A DNA stretch of 64,000 nt, taken from NCBI RefSeq assembly GCF_000295095.1, contig NZ_JH806632.1, forward strand, positions 586,233 to 650,232, given 5' to 3'. Every line of letters begins with the position of its first letter. Within the stretch, counting starts at the first letter, position 1. Below the pieces are notes generated by a model, which worked only from the letters and a program-made list of their open reading frames with translations, did no database searches and was not told the DNA's origin. A program made the position numbers and the translations under genes. This DNA is from Actinomyces timonensis DSM 23838. GTDB lineage: Bacteria; Actinomycetota; Actinomycetes; Actinomycetales; Actinomycetaceae. Below are positions 24,050 through 33,111 of this stretch, piece after piece.

Positions 24050-25744
24050 ATGGCACCCGCCTTCCCCGCCAGCGCTGTCCCAGCGGTTCTCGCGACGGGC
24101 TTCACGCCGTCGACGAGCGCCGTCGGGAACAGCGTCTACCTCACCGCCCTCGTGGGACTCGTGCCCCTGGCGGCCTTCTTCATCCTCATGGGGGTGTTCA
24201 AGGTCAAGACCCACTGGTGCGCGCTCATCTCGCTGGCGATCTCCATGGCCATCGCCCTCTTCTTCGGGATGCCGGCGGGCCTGACGATCATGAGCGCCAC
24301 CCAGGGCGCGGTTTTCGGCCTCATGCCGATCGTCTACATCATCATCGCGGCAGTCTGGCTCTACAACCTCACCGAGTCCTCCGGGCGCAGCGCCGATCTC
24401 AAAGCGATCTTCAACGTCATCGGCAAGGGCGACCAGCGCGCCCAGGCGCTCATCATCGCCTTCTCCTTCTGCGGCCTCATGGAGGGCCTGGCGGGCTTCG
24501 GCGCGCCCGTGGCCATCACCTGCGCGCTGCTCGTGAGCCTGGGGGTGCCCAAGATCAAGGCGGCCGTGGCCACGATCGTCGGCAACGCGATCAACGTCGG
24601 CTTCGGCGCCATGGCCATCCCTGTGACCACCGCCGCCACCCTCGGCGGGCAGGACTCCGTGGAAGTCGCCACCCGGATGGGCCACCTCACCTGGATCTTC
24701 GCGACCTTCATCCCCCTGATCCTCCTGCAGATCCTCGACGGGATGCGCGGGATCAAGCAGCTGTGGCCGCTGGCGATCGCGATCGGCCTGGCCACCGGCG
24801 CCGGCCACTTCCTCGTCTCCTCGAGCTCCTACGAGCTCACCGCCGTGGCGGCCTCCCTGCTCGGCCTGGCCGCCGGTTATGTCTTCCTACTCGTGTGGTC
24901 GCCGACGACGCCCGAGGAGCTGCGCACCTCCGTGGCCGAGGAGGACAAGCCCGACGGGTCCCGTGTGGCGCTCGCCCTGCTGCCCTACGTGCTCGTCGTC
25001 GTCATCATCGCCATCTCCAAGCTGTGGAAGCTCGGCGTGGACCTGCCCGCCCTGTTCAAGTCCAAGGACCTGCCGATCCACTGGCCCGGCGTCCACGGCC
25101 AGCTGCTGGCCGCTGACGGCAGCGCCTCGCCCTCGGGCACCTACACCCTCCAGATCCTGTCCAACCCGGGCACCTGGATCTTCGTCACCGGAATCATCGT
25201 GGCGATCGTCTACGGCACCATCTCCTCCGACGGGCGCTACCGCACCTCCGTGGGCGCCATGTTCGCCGTCCTGCCCAAGACGATCCACAACCTGCGCCTG
25301 GCGATCCTCACGATCGCCTCCGTCATGGCGCTGGCCTACGTCATGAACTTCTCCGGGCAGACCACCGCGATCGGCGCGGCTCTGGCGAACACTGGGGCGC
25401 TCTTCGCATTCCTCGCCCCGATCCTGGGCTGGGTGGGCACCGCGGTGGCGGGCTCCGCGACCTCCGCGGGCGCCCTGTTCGCCAAACTGCAGGCGACCGC
25501 CGCGCAGGGCGCCGCCCTCGACCCGCGCATCCTGCTGGCCGCCAACACCATCGGCGGCGGGCTGGGCAAGATCGTCTCCCCGCAGAACCTGGCGATCGCG
25601 TCGACCGCCATCGACGAGCCCGGCTCGGACGCGGAGATCCTCAAGAAGGTCGCCCCGTACTCGATCGGCCTTCTCCTGCTCCTGTGCGCCCTGGTGTTCA
25701 TCGGATCCCAGGGCTGGATGGGCGCCTACATGCCGATCAACTGA
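24050..25744 (+). CDS. lctP: L-lactate permease
   Basis: Lactate/proton symporter of the LctP family, 564 residues with about 12-13 membrane helices. Family landmarks are SFCGLMEGLAGFGAPVAI, VGNAINVGFGAMAIPVTTAA, GQTTAIGAALANTG and ATSAGALFAKLQATAA, with the C-terminal GGGLGKIVSPQNLAIASTAI. GGAGG precedes the ATG. A small inverted repeat GGACG-TT-CGTCC at 23917-23928 upstream could be a regulator site. It supplies substrate for lutABC and lldD downstream; a two-gene cassette now separates it from lutA. The gap 23822-24049 has no gene. Confidence 0.94.
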   Translation: MAPAFPASAVPAVLATGFTPSTSAVGNSVYLTALVGLVPLAAFFILMGVFKVKTHWCALISLAISMAIALFFGMPAGLTIMSATQGAVFGLMPIVYIIIAAVWLYNLTESSGRSADLKAIFNVIGKGDQRAQALIIAFSFCGLMEGLAGFGAPVAITCALLVSLGVPKIKAAVATIVGNAINVGFGAMAIPVTTAATLGGQDSVEVATRMGHLTWIFATFIPLILLQILDGMRGIKQLWPLAIAIGLATGAGHFLVSSSSYELTAVAASLLGLAAGYVFLLVWSPTTPEELRTSVAEEDKPDGSRVALALLPYVLVVVIIAISKLWKLGVDLPALFKSKDLPIHWPGVHGQLLAADGSASPSGTYTLQILSNPGTWIFVTGIIVAIVYGTISSDGRYRTSVGAMFAVLPKTIHNLRLAILTIASVMALAYVMNFSGQTTAIGAALANTGALFAFLAPILGWVGTAVAGSATSAGALFAKLQATAAQGAALDPRILLAANTIGGGLGKIVSPQNLAIASTAIDEPGSDAEILKKVAPYSIGLLLLLCALVFIGSQGWMGAYMPIN

Positions 25745-25789
25745 GGCCCCCAAAGCGCGCCATCGGCGCCACCCGCCCCGCCTCCCCAG

Positions 25790-25823
25790 CCGTCCCCTCG
25801 CGCCGCCCGGCGCGAGGGGACGG
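25790..25823 (+). terminator. lctP terminator hairpin, first of a near-identical pair
   Basis: Fifteen-base arms CCGTCCCCTCGCGCC and GGCGCGAGGGGACGG with loop GCCC, followed by CACTTCTTC. Almost the same hairpin, same orientation, recurs at 26853-26882 on the other side of the ankyrin/DUF2185 pair. Confidence 0.75.
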
Positions 25824-25975
25824 CACTTCTTCAGCACACCGAGGGCTGCCGCAGCGGAGGACGGCATCCAATCCACAACGCCTCGACATGCGAGTCTCCT
25901 GGCCTGCCCCCGCGCCCAATCCGCCCTGGCCAGCAACTACCAATCACACGCGCACCCTCACCCTGAGAAGGAATC

Positions 25976-26505
25976 ATGAACACATTCCTCACCGCGAGGA
26001 TGAAGCACTCCCCGGAGGAGTTCTTCGCCATATATCAGTCCGGCGATGAGCACGAACTCTTCAACGGGAGGTCTTTGCTTCTGTACGCCTTAGGCAACGG
26101 CGACGCCCACACCCGCTACACCATCGCGGAGTTCCTCATCGGCCGAGACTGTCTCATCGGCCCCCTGGACCGCAGGGGCACACTTCCCTGCACGTCCTCT
26201 TCAGCCACTATGATCGCGACCTCAGCCGCGACCTGGAGATCGCCCGCTGGCTCATCGACCACGGCGTGGACGTCAACGCGCGCGACTACCGGGGGACGGT
26301 CGCCTTCTGCGAGCTCCTCATCAACGGCGGGACGGACGAGGAGCTCTCCGACCTCTACGACCTCCTCCTTTCACAACCCAACCTCGACCTGACCACACCC
26401 AACGTCTTCGGCTACACACCCATCGACCTCGCCGAATGCCGACCTCATCGCGCCACCCTCACCGCGCGCATGAAGGAGTACGTCCATGACCACCCCCACG
26501 CCTGA
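25976..26505 (+). pseudogene. Small ankyrin-repeat-like protein, frameshifted
   Basis: The ATG at 25976 opens about 66 sensible residues (MNTFLTARMKHSPEEFFAIY, ALGNGDAHTRYTIAEFLIGR, ending at CLIGPLDRRG). The signal then jumps frame in the GGGG at 26175-26178 and continues HTSLHVLFSHYDRDLSRDLE, WLIDHGVDVNARDYRGT and DLTTPNVFGYTPIDLAE, an ankyrin-like pattern. Adding one base restores a 176-residue protein. Its end overlaps the DUF2185 gene by 20 bases. Small ankyrin proteins of this kind serve as immunity or partner proteins near polymorphic toxins. Frame break could be biological or a sequencing slip in a G-run. Confidence 0.68.
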
Positions 26506-26824
26506 GTTCATCCACAACGCCGGAGGCTGCCTCGTCTCACGCAACATCCTCGAGAGCCGCGGCCACATCAAGTGGGCCATCCGCGAGCCCTCCGCCAACC
26601 CCGTCGACAACGGCTGGCGCATCCTGTCCGACGCCGACACCGATGACTTCCTCGCCAACCCGGACAACCTCGTCGTCGTCGACTTCAACACCGTCTGCGC
26701 CATCGAGCCCGCCCTCATCGGCATCTACACCCTGCCGGTGGGCGCGGACGTCCAGCTCGTCGTCCAGGACAACCGGCGCCGCTGGTATGACAACACGACA
26801 GGGCAGGAGATCCCCCTCCCCTGA
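26486..26824 (+). CDS. DUF2185 (Imm33-like) immunity-type protein
   Basis: A 112-residue soluble protein. The core NAGGCLVSRNILESRGHIKW, followed by GWRILSDADTDDFLANPDNL and FNTVCAIEPALIGIYTLPVG, matches my recollection of the DUF2185/Imm33-like family, whose members often sit beside toxins as antidotes. No toxin gene is visible next to it, so it may be an orphan defence against a neighbour's effector. It is co-translated with the preceding ankyrin gene and the pair is bracketed by duplicated hairpins between lctP and lutA. Functional assignment is by family only. Confidence 0.72.
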   Translation: MTTPTPEFIHNAGGCLVSRNILESRGHIKWAIREPSANPVDNGWRILSDADTDDFLANPDNLVVVDFNTVCAIEPALIGIYTLPVGADVQLVVQDNRRRWYDNTTGQEIPLP

Positions 26825-26852
26825 CAGCGCCCAAGCGGCGCTCCTGCTCCCC

Positions 26853-26882
26853 GTCCCCTTGCGCCGCCCGGCGCGAGGGGAC
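26853..26882 (+). terminator. Second copy of the lctP-type hairpin
   Basis: Arms GTCCCCTTGCGCC and GGCGCGAGGGGAC with loop GCCC; it differs from the 25790-25823 copy by one stem base, tolerated as G-U. It ends the immunity-like pair. No gene is seen in the remaining gap to 27160. Confidence 0.75.
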
Positions 26883-27160
26883 AGTCTCATTGAGGGCCGT
26901 CCCAGGAAAACCACACGACACGCGTTCGTAATACCCGCGCGGGAGGCACCGCCGTCGGCACCCGCAGCCCCCTGCCGCTGCCGGTTCTCACCCCGGGTTC
27001 GCGCCGGATTTCCGCAGCACAGCAAGCCTCCCGCCCTCACTGCCGACCGCCCGGACCCGAAGCCCGGCCATCGCGGTCACAGGGCAGGGACGAAGGCCCT
27101 AGGGTGGGGGCAACATCGGACAACGACGCCGCGAGTACAGAAGACAGGGAGGTCCTCATC

Positions 27161-27958
27161 GTGCGTATCGCGCTCTTCGCGACCTGCATCGCGGACACCA
27201 TGTTCCCGCAGGCGCCGCAAGCGACCGTCACACTCCTGGAGAGGCTCGGCCATGAGGTCGTCTTTCCCGAGGGGCAGGTCTGCTGCGGCCAGATGCATGC
27301 GAACACCGGGTATTTCAAGCAGGGCGCCAAGCTCATCCGCAACCATGTCAAGACCTTCGAGCCCGTGCTCGACGGCGAGTGGGACGCCATCGTCGTCCCC
27401 TCCGGATCCTGCACCGGGGCCACCCGGCACGAGCAGGCGCTCGTGGCCGAGCACGTCGGGGACCACGACCTGGCCACGCGGGCGGACGCCGTCGCCAAGC
27501 GGACCTACGACCTATCCGAGCTGCTCGTCGACGTCCTGGGACTGACCGACGTCGGGGCCTACTTCCCCCACCGCGTCACCTACCACCCCACCTGTCACTC
27601 GATGCGCATCGCGAAGGTCGGGGACCGCCCCTACGCGCTGCTGCGCGCCGTCGAGGGCATCGACCTCGTCGACCTGCCCGACGCGAATGTCTGCTGCGGG
27701 TTCGGCGGCACCTTCTCGATGAAGAACCATGAGACCTCCACGGCGATGCTCACCGAGAAGGTCGCCAATGTGAAGGCCACCAAGGCCGAGATCCTGTGCG
27801 CGGGCGACTACTCCTGCCTCATGCACATCGGCGGCGGGCTGTCCCGCCTGAACTCCGGGGTGCGGATCATGCACCTCGCGGAGATCCTCGCCTCGACGAA
27901 GGACGCCCCCTTCATCGGCAACGTGGCTTTCCAGGCGGATGCGGAGGTGGCCCGATGA
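27161..27958 (+). CDS. lutA: L-lactate utilisation protein LutA
   Basis: One of three subunits of the iron-sulfur L-lactate oxidation system that converts lactate to pyruvate. 265 residues with two CCG-type cysteine-rich domains: GQVCCGQMHANTGYFKQG in the first half, then HPTCHSMRI and NVCCGFGGTFSMKN in the second. Such domains bind Fe-S clusters in heterodisulfide-reductase-like proteins. GTG at 27161 is chosen: GGGAGG lies nine bases upstream and VRIALFATCIADTMFP matches the family start. Its stop overlaps the lutB ATG (ATGA). Confidence 0.94.
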   Translation: MRIALFATCIADTMFPQAPQATVTLLERLGHEVVFPEGQVCCGQMHANTGYFKQGAKLIRNHVKTFEPVLDGEWDAIVVPSGSCTGATRHEQALVAEHVGDHDLATRADAVAKRTYDLSELLVDVLGLTDVGAYFPHRVTYHPTCHSMRIAKVGDRPYALLRAVEGIDLVDLPDANVCCGFGGTFSMKNHETSTAMLTEKVANVKATKAEILCAGDYSCLMHIGGGLSRLNSGVRIMHLAEILASTKDAPFIGNVAFQADAEVAR

Positions 27959-29508
27959 GCCAGACATTCCTGGGCATGCCCGCGGGCGCGGGCCAGCAGC
28001 CTGAGAACCGCCCTCACACAGGGGGCTGGGTGACCACCGTCGACGTCCCCTCGGACCCGCTGCGCTGGGGCACCACCTTCACCAAGGGCGCCCACCGCAC
28101 GCTCCAGAACACGCAGATGCGCCGCAACCTCGGCCACGCCACCCGCACGATCCGAAACAAGCGCGCCATGCGCGTGGAGGAGATGCCGGACTGGGAGGAC
28201 CTGCGCGACGCCGCCTCCGCCGTCAAGAACGAGGTGATGAGCAACCTGCCCGAGCTCCTCGAGCAGTTCGAGGCCAACGTGACCGCCCGGGGCGGGATCG
28301 TCCACTGGGCGCGCGACGCCGCCGAGGCCAACGCCATCGTCACCGAGATCATCAAGTCCAAGGGCGTCGACGAGATCGTCAAGATCAAGTCGATGGCCAC
28401 CCAGGAGACCAACCTCAACGAGCACCTCAAGGCCGAGGGGATTTTCGCCAACGAGACCGACCTGGCCGAGATGATCGTCCAGCTCGCCGACGACATGCCC
28501 TCCCACGTCGTCGTCCCGGCGATCCACCGCAACCGCTCCGAGGTCCGCGGCATCTTCCTGGACCGCATGGGCGATGCCCCGGAGGACCTGTCCGACGACC
28601 CCAAGGAGCTCACGTCCGCCGCCCGCGCCCACCTGCGCAAGAAGTTCCTCCACGCCAAGGTCGCCGTCTCCGGCACGAACATGGGTGTGGCGGAGACCGG
28701 GACCGTCTCCGTGTTCGAGTCCGAGGGCAATGGGCGCATGTGCCTCACCCTGCCGGACACGCTCATCACCCTCATGGGCATCGAGAAGCTCGTCCCCCGT
28801 TTCCAGGACGTCGAGATCTTCTCCCAGCTCCTGCCCCGCTCGGCCACCGGAGAGCGCATGAACCCCTACACCTCCATGTGGACGGGTGTCACCGAGGGCG
28901 ACGGCCCCCAGGAGTTCCACCTCGTCCTCATGGACAACGGCCGTACCAAGGTCCTGACCGACCCGATCGGGCGCGAGGCCCTCCACTGCATCCGCTGCGG
29001 CTCGTGCATGAACATCTGCCCCGTCTACCAGCACACGGGCGGCCACGCCTACAACTCGGTCTACCCCGGGCCCATCGGCGCGATCCTCACCCCCCAGTTG
29101 ACCCAGGGCCTGGCCGACGACGATCCGGTCCACACCCTGCCCTACGCCTCCACCCTGTGCGGGGCCTGCGGCGAGGTGTGCCCCGTCAAGATCGACATCC
29201 CGACGATCCTCGTCCACCTGCGCGCCAGGACCGTCGACGTCAAGCGCAAGATCCTCCCCGACATGTGGGACGTGGCCATGGGGGCCACCACCCCGGTCAT
29301 GAAGAGCGGCAAGGTCTGGGCCACGGCGACGAAGGCCATCAAGGCGACGCGCCTCATCGACCGCGACGGCAAGATCGGCTCCCTGCCCTTCCCCGCCTCG
29401 ATGTGGACGGGCACCCGCGATGTGCCCGCCGCCCCGGCGGAGAGCTTCCGCGAATGGTGGAAGCGCACGCACCCGACGTCGACCGCGAGCAGCAAGGAGG
29501 CCAAGTGA
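27955..29508 (+). CDS. lutB: L-lactate utilisation iron-sulfur protein LutB
   Basis: Large Fe-S subunit of the LutABC lactate oxidation complex, 517 residues. An N-terminal LUD-type domain (about 60-310) precedes a ferredoxin-like region with two 4Fe-4S motifs: CIRCGSCMNICPVYQHTGGH and CGACGEVCPVKIDIP (around residues 343-410). The C-terminal part has a helical extension as in B. subtilis LutB. ATGA overlap with lutA and a one-base overlap with lutC make the three genes a coupled operon. It depends on iron, in contrast to LldD at 33.3 kb. Confidence 0.95.
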   Translation: MSQTFLGMPAGAGQQPENRPHTGGWVTTVDVPSDPLRWGTTFTKGAHRTLQNTQMRRNLGHATRTIRNKRAMRVEEMPDWEDLRDAASAVKNEVMSNLPELLEQFEANVTARGGIVHWARDAAEANAIVTEIIKSKGVDEIVKIKSMATQETNLNEHLKAEGIFANETDLAEMIVQLADDMPSHVVVPAIHRNRSEVRGIFLDRMGDAPEDLSDDPKELTSAARAHLRKKFLHAKVAVSGTNMGVAETGTVSVFESEGNGRMCLTLPDTLITLMGIEKLVPRFQDVEIFSQLLPRSATGERMNPYTSMWTGVTEGDGPQEFHLVLMDNGRTKVLTDPIGREALHCIRCGSCMNICPVYQHTGGHAYNSVYPGPIGAILTPQLTQGLADDDPVHTLPYASTLCGACGEVCPVKIDIPTILVHLRARTVDVKRKILPDMWDVAMGATTPVMKSGKVWATATKAIKATRLIDRDGKIGSLPFPASMWTGTRDVPAAPAESFREWWKRTHPTSTASSKEAK

Positions 29509-30158
29509 TGGACGCCCGCAGCGTGATCCTCTCGCGCGCCCGGGAGGCGATCTCCCGATCCCAGACCGCTCCGGCGGCCCCCGTCCCGCGCGCCTACACG
29601 CGCGTGGGCGCCAACCCTCCCGGCTCCGAGCCCGTCGTCGCCGAGATGGTGGAGAAGCTGGAGGACTACAACGCCACCGTGCGCGTGGAGGCGAAGGACG
29701 CCGGCATCCTCGACGCCATCGACGCCCTCCTCGCCGACGCGACAACAGTCGTGGTCCCCGCGGGGCTCCCGGAGGCCTACAAGGAGGTCGCGGCGCGCAA
29801 CGGCCGCACCGTCCGTGAGGACTCCCGCCAGGCCCCGATCCCCACGCTCGAGCTCGACGGGATCGACGCCGTCGTCACCTGCTCGCGCACCGCGATCTCG
29901 CTGTCGGGCACGATCTGCCTCGACGGCGAGCCCGACCAGGGGCGCCGCGCCATCTCCCTCGTGCCGGACCGCCACGTCATCATCCTGGAGCGCGAGTCGA
30001 TCCAGCCGACGGTGCCGCAGGCCGTCGACATCCTGGGCAAGAACCCGACCCGCCCGACCACCTGGGTCGCAGGGCCGTCGGCCACCAGCGATATCGAGCT
30101 CATCCGCGTCAACGGGGTCCACGGGCCCCGCAACCTGGGGGTCGTCATCGCGCACTGA
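29508..30158 (+). CDS. lutC: L-lactate utilisation protein LutC
   Basis: Third member of the lactate oxidation operon, a single LUD domain of 216 residues. Typical features are TTVVVPAGLPEAYKE, TCSRTAISLSGTI, RAISLVPDRHVIILERESI and the C-terminal AGPSATSDIELIRVNGVHGP, which is characteristic of LutC/YkgG. The ATG overlaps the lutB stop (TGATG), with AAGGAGG upstream. Followed by a strong hairpin that ends the operon. Confidence 0.95.
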   Translation: MDARSVILSRAREAISRSQTAPAAPVPRAYTRVGANPPGSEPVVAEMVEKLEDYNATVRVEAKDAGILDAIDALLADATTVVVPAGLPEAYKEVAARNGRTVREDSRQAPIPTLELDGIDAVVTCSRTAISLSGTICLDGEPDQGRRAISLVPDRHVIILERESIQPTVPQAVDILGKNPTRPTTWVAGPSATSDIELIRVNGVHGPRNLGVVIAH

Positions 30159-30210
30159 CCCACCCATGGCCCCGCCGGCCGGGATGAGATTCCTCGGCTG
30201 GCGGTGATAC

Positions 30211-30258
30211 CGGAGGCCCTGGCGCTCATCCCTGTCCCAGAGGGTGCCAGGGCCTCCG
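30211..30258 (+). terminator. lutABC terminator-like hairpin
   Basis: Perfect 13-base arms CGGAGGCCCTGGC (30211-30223) and GCCAGGGCCTCCG (30246-30258) enclose a 22-base loop. It lies 52 bp after the lutC stop. Confidence 0.65.
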
Positions 30259-30313
30259 CATGTTCCTCGCGCCGCATCCTCCCCCTCCCGCGATCCGCCT
30301 GTGACATGCCACG

Positions 30314-31174
30314 ATGGAGGGCATGGGCAGCCAGATCACAGCCGATCCCCCGCCCGGGGAGGGCCAGGAGCCTCCCCCGCAGGGAGGGACGGCCGGCGAG
30401 TGGCGCGGGGAACTGGGAGTGCCCGAGCGGCGCAAGGCGATCCTCGACCACCTCCGATCCAGCGGCGAGGCCGAGGTCTCCTCGCTCCCGGCGCTCTTCG
30501 GCGTCTCCCTGGAGACGATCCGGCGCGACCTGCGCGAGCTCGAGTCCACCCATGCGATCACCCGCACCTACGGGCATGTCGCCCTCGCCGAGGCGGGCAG
30601 CTTCGAGACCGGCCTGGAGTTCCGGCTCACCAACCTCACCGATGAGAAGAAGCGGATCGCGCGGGCCGCCGTCGAGAGGCTCGGAGGGGCGGACACGGTC
30701 TTCCTCGACGAGGGGTTCCAGCCGCTCCTCGTGGGCCGGGCCCTGCCGACGGACCACGACCTGACGATCATCACCGCCTCCCTGCACACAGCCCTGGAGA
30801 TGGCCCGCAGACCCCGCACGACGGTCATCTCGATCGGCGGGCGCATCCGCCCGCTGACCATGGCCACCGTCGAGAGGTGGGCCACCGCCATGCTCCGCGA
30901 CATGCAGCCCGATCTGGCGATCATCGGGGCCAACGGCGTGAGCCTCGACGGCTGGATGACAACGCCCGACCCCTCCGTGGCGGAGATGAAGGAGACCGCG
31001 CTGTCCGTCTCCTCCAGGGCGCTGTTCGTGGGCAGCCACACGAAGTTCGACAGCTCCACCCTGTGCCGCTTCGCGCATGCGCGCGCCTTCGAGCGCGTCA
31101 TCACCGGCACCGAGCTCGGCCGGCCCGCCGCGCGCCGCCTCATCTCCGCCGGGGCAAGACTGGTCCGGGCCTGA
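30314..31174 (+). CDS. DeoR-family transcriptional regulator
   Basis: The helix-turn-helix is near residues 35-75 (RRKAILDHLRSSGEAEVSSL; FGVSLETIRRDLRELE), and a DeoR-type sugar-phosphate sensor domain follows (LTDEKKRIARAAVERLGGAD, VISIGGRIRP, LAIIGANGVSLDGWMTTPD, VGSHTKFD). 286 residues including a Pro/Gly-rich N-terminal tail. Start is uncertain: ATG 30314 or ATG 30323, neither with an ideal Shine-Dalgarno. It is placed just upstream of a polyol dehydrogenase gene, with repeated GAACCGTTCA sites in between, so it probably controls that gene and perhaps lldD. Confidence 0.85.
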   Translation: MEGMGSQITADPPPGEGQEPPPQGGTAGEWRGELGVPERRKAILDHLRSSGEAEVSSLPALFGVSLETIRRDLRELESTHAITRTYGHVALAEAGSFETGLEFRLTNLTDEKKRIARAAVERLGGADTVFLDEGFQPLLVGRALPTDHDLTIITASLHTALEMARRPRTTVISIGGRIRPLTMATVERWATAMLRDMQPDLAIIGANGVSLDGWMTTPDPSVAEMKETALSVSSRALFVGSHTKFDSSTLCRFAHARAFERVITGTELGRPAARRLISAGARLVRA

Positions 31175-31260
31175 CGCTGAGGCCGGTCCGGACGCCAAGG
31201 GCGGCCCGACGCCGCGGGTGCGCCCGACGCCGCGGACTCGCCTGCCCGCCCACCGCCCTG

Positions 31261-31379
31261 GAACCGTTCACCCCACCGGCGCGAAACAGTCACCGGCGCG
31301 GCGCGCTCGCGCCCGAGCACAGCGGGCCCTATCTGCGACTCTGCCGATCCAGGAGCGAGCGGCGCCGTCGAACCGTTCA
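31261..31379. promoter_or_regulatory. Direct GAACCGTTCA sites upstream of the mannitol-dehydrogenase-family gene
   Basis: GAACCGTTCA occurs at 31261-31270 and again at 31370-31379, in the same orientation. DeoR proteins often bind direct repeats of such short sites. The gap 31175-31521 has no gene. Confidence 0.45.
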
Positions 31380-31521
31380 GCCGATTCGGCGAACCGGGCA
31401 CCGATACTCCCGGCCGCCTGCGTCATCCTGGACGTGACCGATCATCCGGACCGACAACGACATCCTGCCCCTCAGCCGGCAGCACCAGCCATGATCCGCG
31501 AACTCCACTGGAGGAGACACC

Positions 31522-33000
31522 ATGACCAATGAGACCGAGCAGACTGGGCCCACGACATCCCTCGCCGAGTCGCCCCTGGCCCCCACCTACGACCGCTCCG
31601 CGATCACGACCGGCATCGTCCACTTCGGCGTCGGGGGATTCCACCGCGCTCACCACGCCATGTACATGGATCGGCTCATGCGCGAGGGCAAGGCGCTGGA
31701 CTGGGGGATCTGCGGGGTTGGGCTGCTTCCCGGCGACGCCGCCATGCGCGACGCCCTCACCAGCCAGGACACGCTCTACTCGCTCACGCTCAAGCACCCC
31801 GATGGCCACCTCGAGCCCGCGATCATCGGCTCGATCCACCGCTACCTGTTCGCCCCCGAGGCCCGCGACGAGGTGCTCGACGTGCTGACCGCGCCGACCA
31901 CGCGGATCGTCTCCCTGACCGTCACGGAGGGCGGCTACAACATCGACGACGCCACCGGCGTCTTCCGCGCCGACGCCGAGGGGGCGGTCCACGACGCCGA
32001 GAACCCTCATGAGCCGGTGACGGCCTTCGGCTACATCGTCGAGGCGCTGCGGCGCCGCCGTGAGGAGGGCGTCGCCCCGTTCACGGTCATGAGCTGCGAC
32101 AACCTGCCGGGCAACGGGAAGGTGGCCCGCACCGCCGTCGTCTCCCAGGCGCGCCTGAGCGACCCCGAGCTGGCCGACTGGATCGACGCCAACGTCGCCT
32201 TCCCCAACTGCATGGTGGACAGGATCACGCCCCGCACCACCGACGAGGACATCGCCCTAGTCCGCTCCGAGCTCGGCGTCGACGACGCCTGGCCGGTGGT
32301 CGCCGAGCCCTTCACCCAGTGGGTGCTGGAGGATGAGTTCCCCGCCGGGCGCCCGCCCTACGAGGAGGTCGGCGTGCAGATGGTCGACGACGTCGTGCCC
32401 TACGAGCTCATGAAGCTCCGCCTGCTCAACGCCTCCCACCAGGCGCTCGCGCACTGGGGGCGGCCCCTGGGGATGACTTACGGCCACGAGGCGGCCGCCG
32501 ATCCGCAGATCGCCGCGTGGACCCGCGCCTACCTGGAGCGCGAGGCCCTGCCGACACTGCGCCCGGTGCCGGGCATCGACCTGCCCGCCTACGTGGACTC
32601 GCTGTTCGAGCGCTTCACGAACGCCGCGATCGCCGACACCCTGGCCCGCCTGGCCTTCTTCGGCCCCTCGGGCATGCCGAAGTTCGTGCTGCCCACGATC
32701 AGGGAGAACCTGGAGGCAGGGCGCTCGATCCGCCTGGGCGCTGCGCTGTGCGCGGCATGGGCCTGGTGCGCCGAGGGCGTCGACGAGGCCGGCCATCCGA
32801 TCCCCGACGCCCAGGACCACCTGGAGGACTACGGACAGCGCCAGCGCGACGGCGAGGAGGACGCGTTCCTCACCAACGAGGAGATCTTCTCCGGCCTGGG
32901 CTCCGACGAGCGATTCCGCTCCGCATTCCTCGCCGAGCTCGCCGCCATCAAGACCCAGGGCGTGCGCGCCCGGATGGAGGCCACCCTCAACGAGAGCTGA
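31522..33000 (+). CDS. Mannitol dehydrogenase family polyol 2-/4-dehydrogenase
   Basis: NAD-dependent long-chain polyol dehydrogenase of 492 residues that oxidises a free hexitol or pentitol to a ketose. The nucleotide-binding start is IVHFGVGGFHRAHHAMYMD (about 31-49). The catalytic Lys-Asn-His pattern is clear in ELMKLRLLNASHQALAHWG. Other family marks are SLTVTEGGYNID and TVMSCDNLPGNGKV. GGAGG precedes the ATG. It follows a DeoR regulator and precedes lldD. Mannitol 2-dehydrogenase and D-arabinitol 4-dehydrogenase are both in this family; sequence alone does not settle the substrate. A PTS or kinase is not beside it. Confidence 0.9.
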   Translation: MTNETEQTGPTTSLAESPLAPTYDRSAITTGIVHFGVGGFHRAHHAMYMDRLMREGKALDWGICGVGLLPGDAAMRDALTSQDTLYSLTLKHPDGHLEPAIIGSIHRYLFAPEARDEVLDVLTAPTTRIVSLTVTEGGYNIDDATGVFRADAEGAVHDAENPHEPVTAFGYIVEALRRRREEGVAPFTVMSCDNLPGNGKVARTAVVSQARLSDPELADWIDANVAFPNCMVDRITPRTTDEDIALVRSELGVDDAWPVVAEPFTQWVLEDEFPAGRPPYEEVGVQMVDDVVPYELMKLRLLNASHQALAHWGRPLGMTYGHEAAADPQIAAWTRAYLEREALPTLRPVPGIDLPAYVDSLFERFTNAAIADTLARLAFFGPSGMPKFVLPTIRENLEAGRSIRLGAALCAAWAWCAEGVDEAGHPIPDAQDHLEDYGQRQRDGEEDAFLTNEEIFSGLGSDERFRSAFLAELAAIKTQGVRARMEATLNES

Positions 33001-33111
33001 AACGCGCTGGCGAGGGGGCTTGTCCTCAACCGTGAGGCAGCCGACGCCCTGGCACCTGCCGTTGTCGCGGCGGGGCCAGGGCGCCCGCGTCCCCCCTCAA
33101 CGACAGGATGC

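Noticed and set aside
30300-30316. CRP/GlxR-like site TGTGACATGCCAC before the DeoR gene
   Set aside because: Only one half-site matches TGTGA-N6-TCACA well; the other half is too degenerate to report as a feature.
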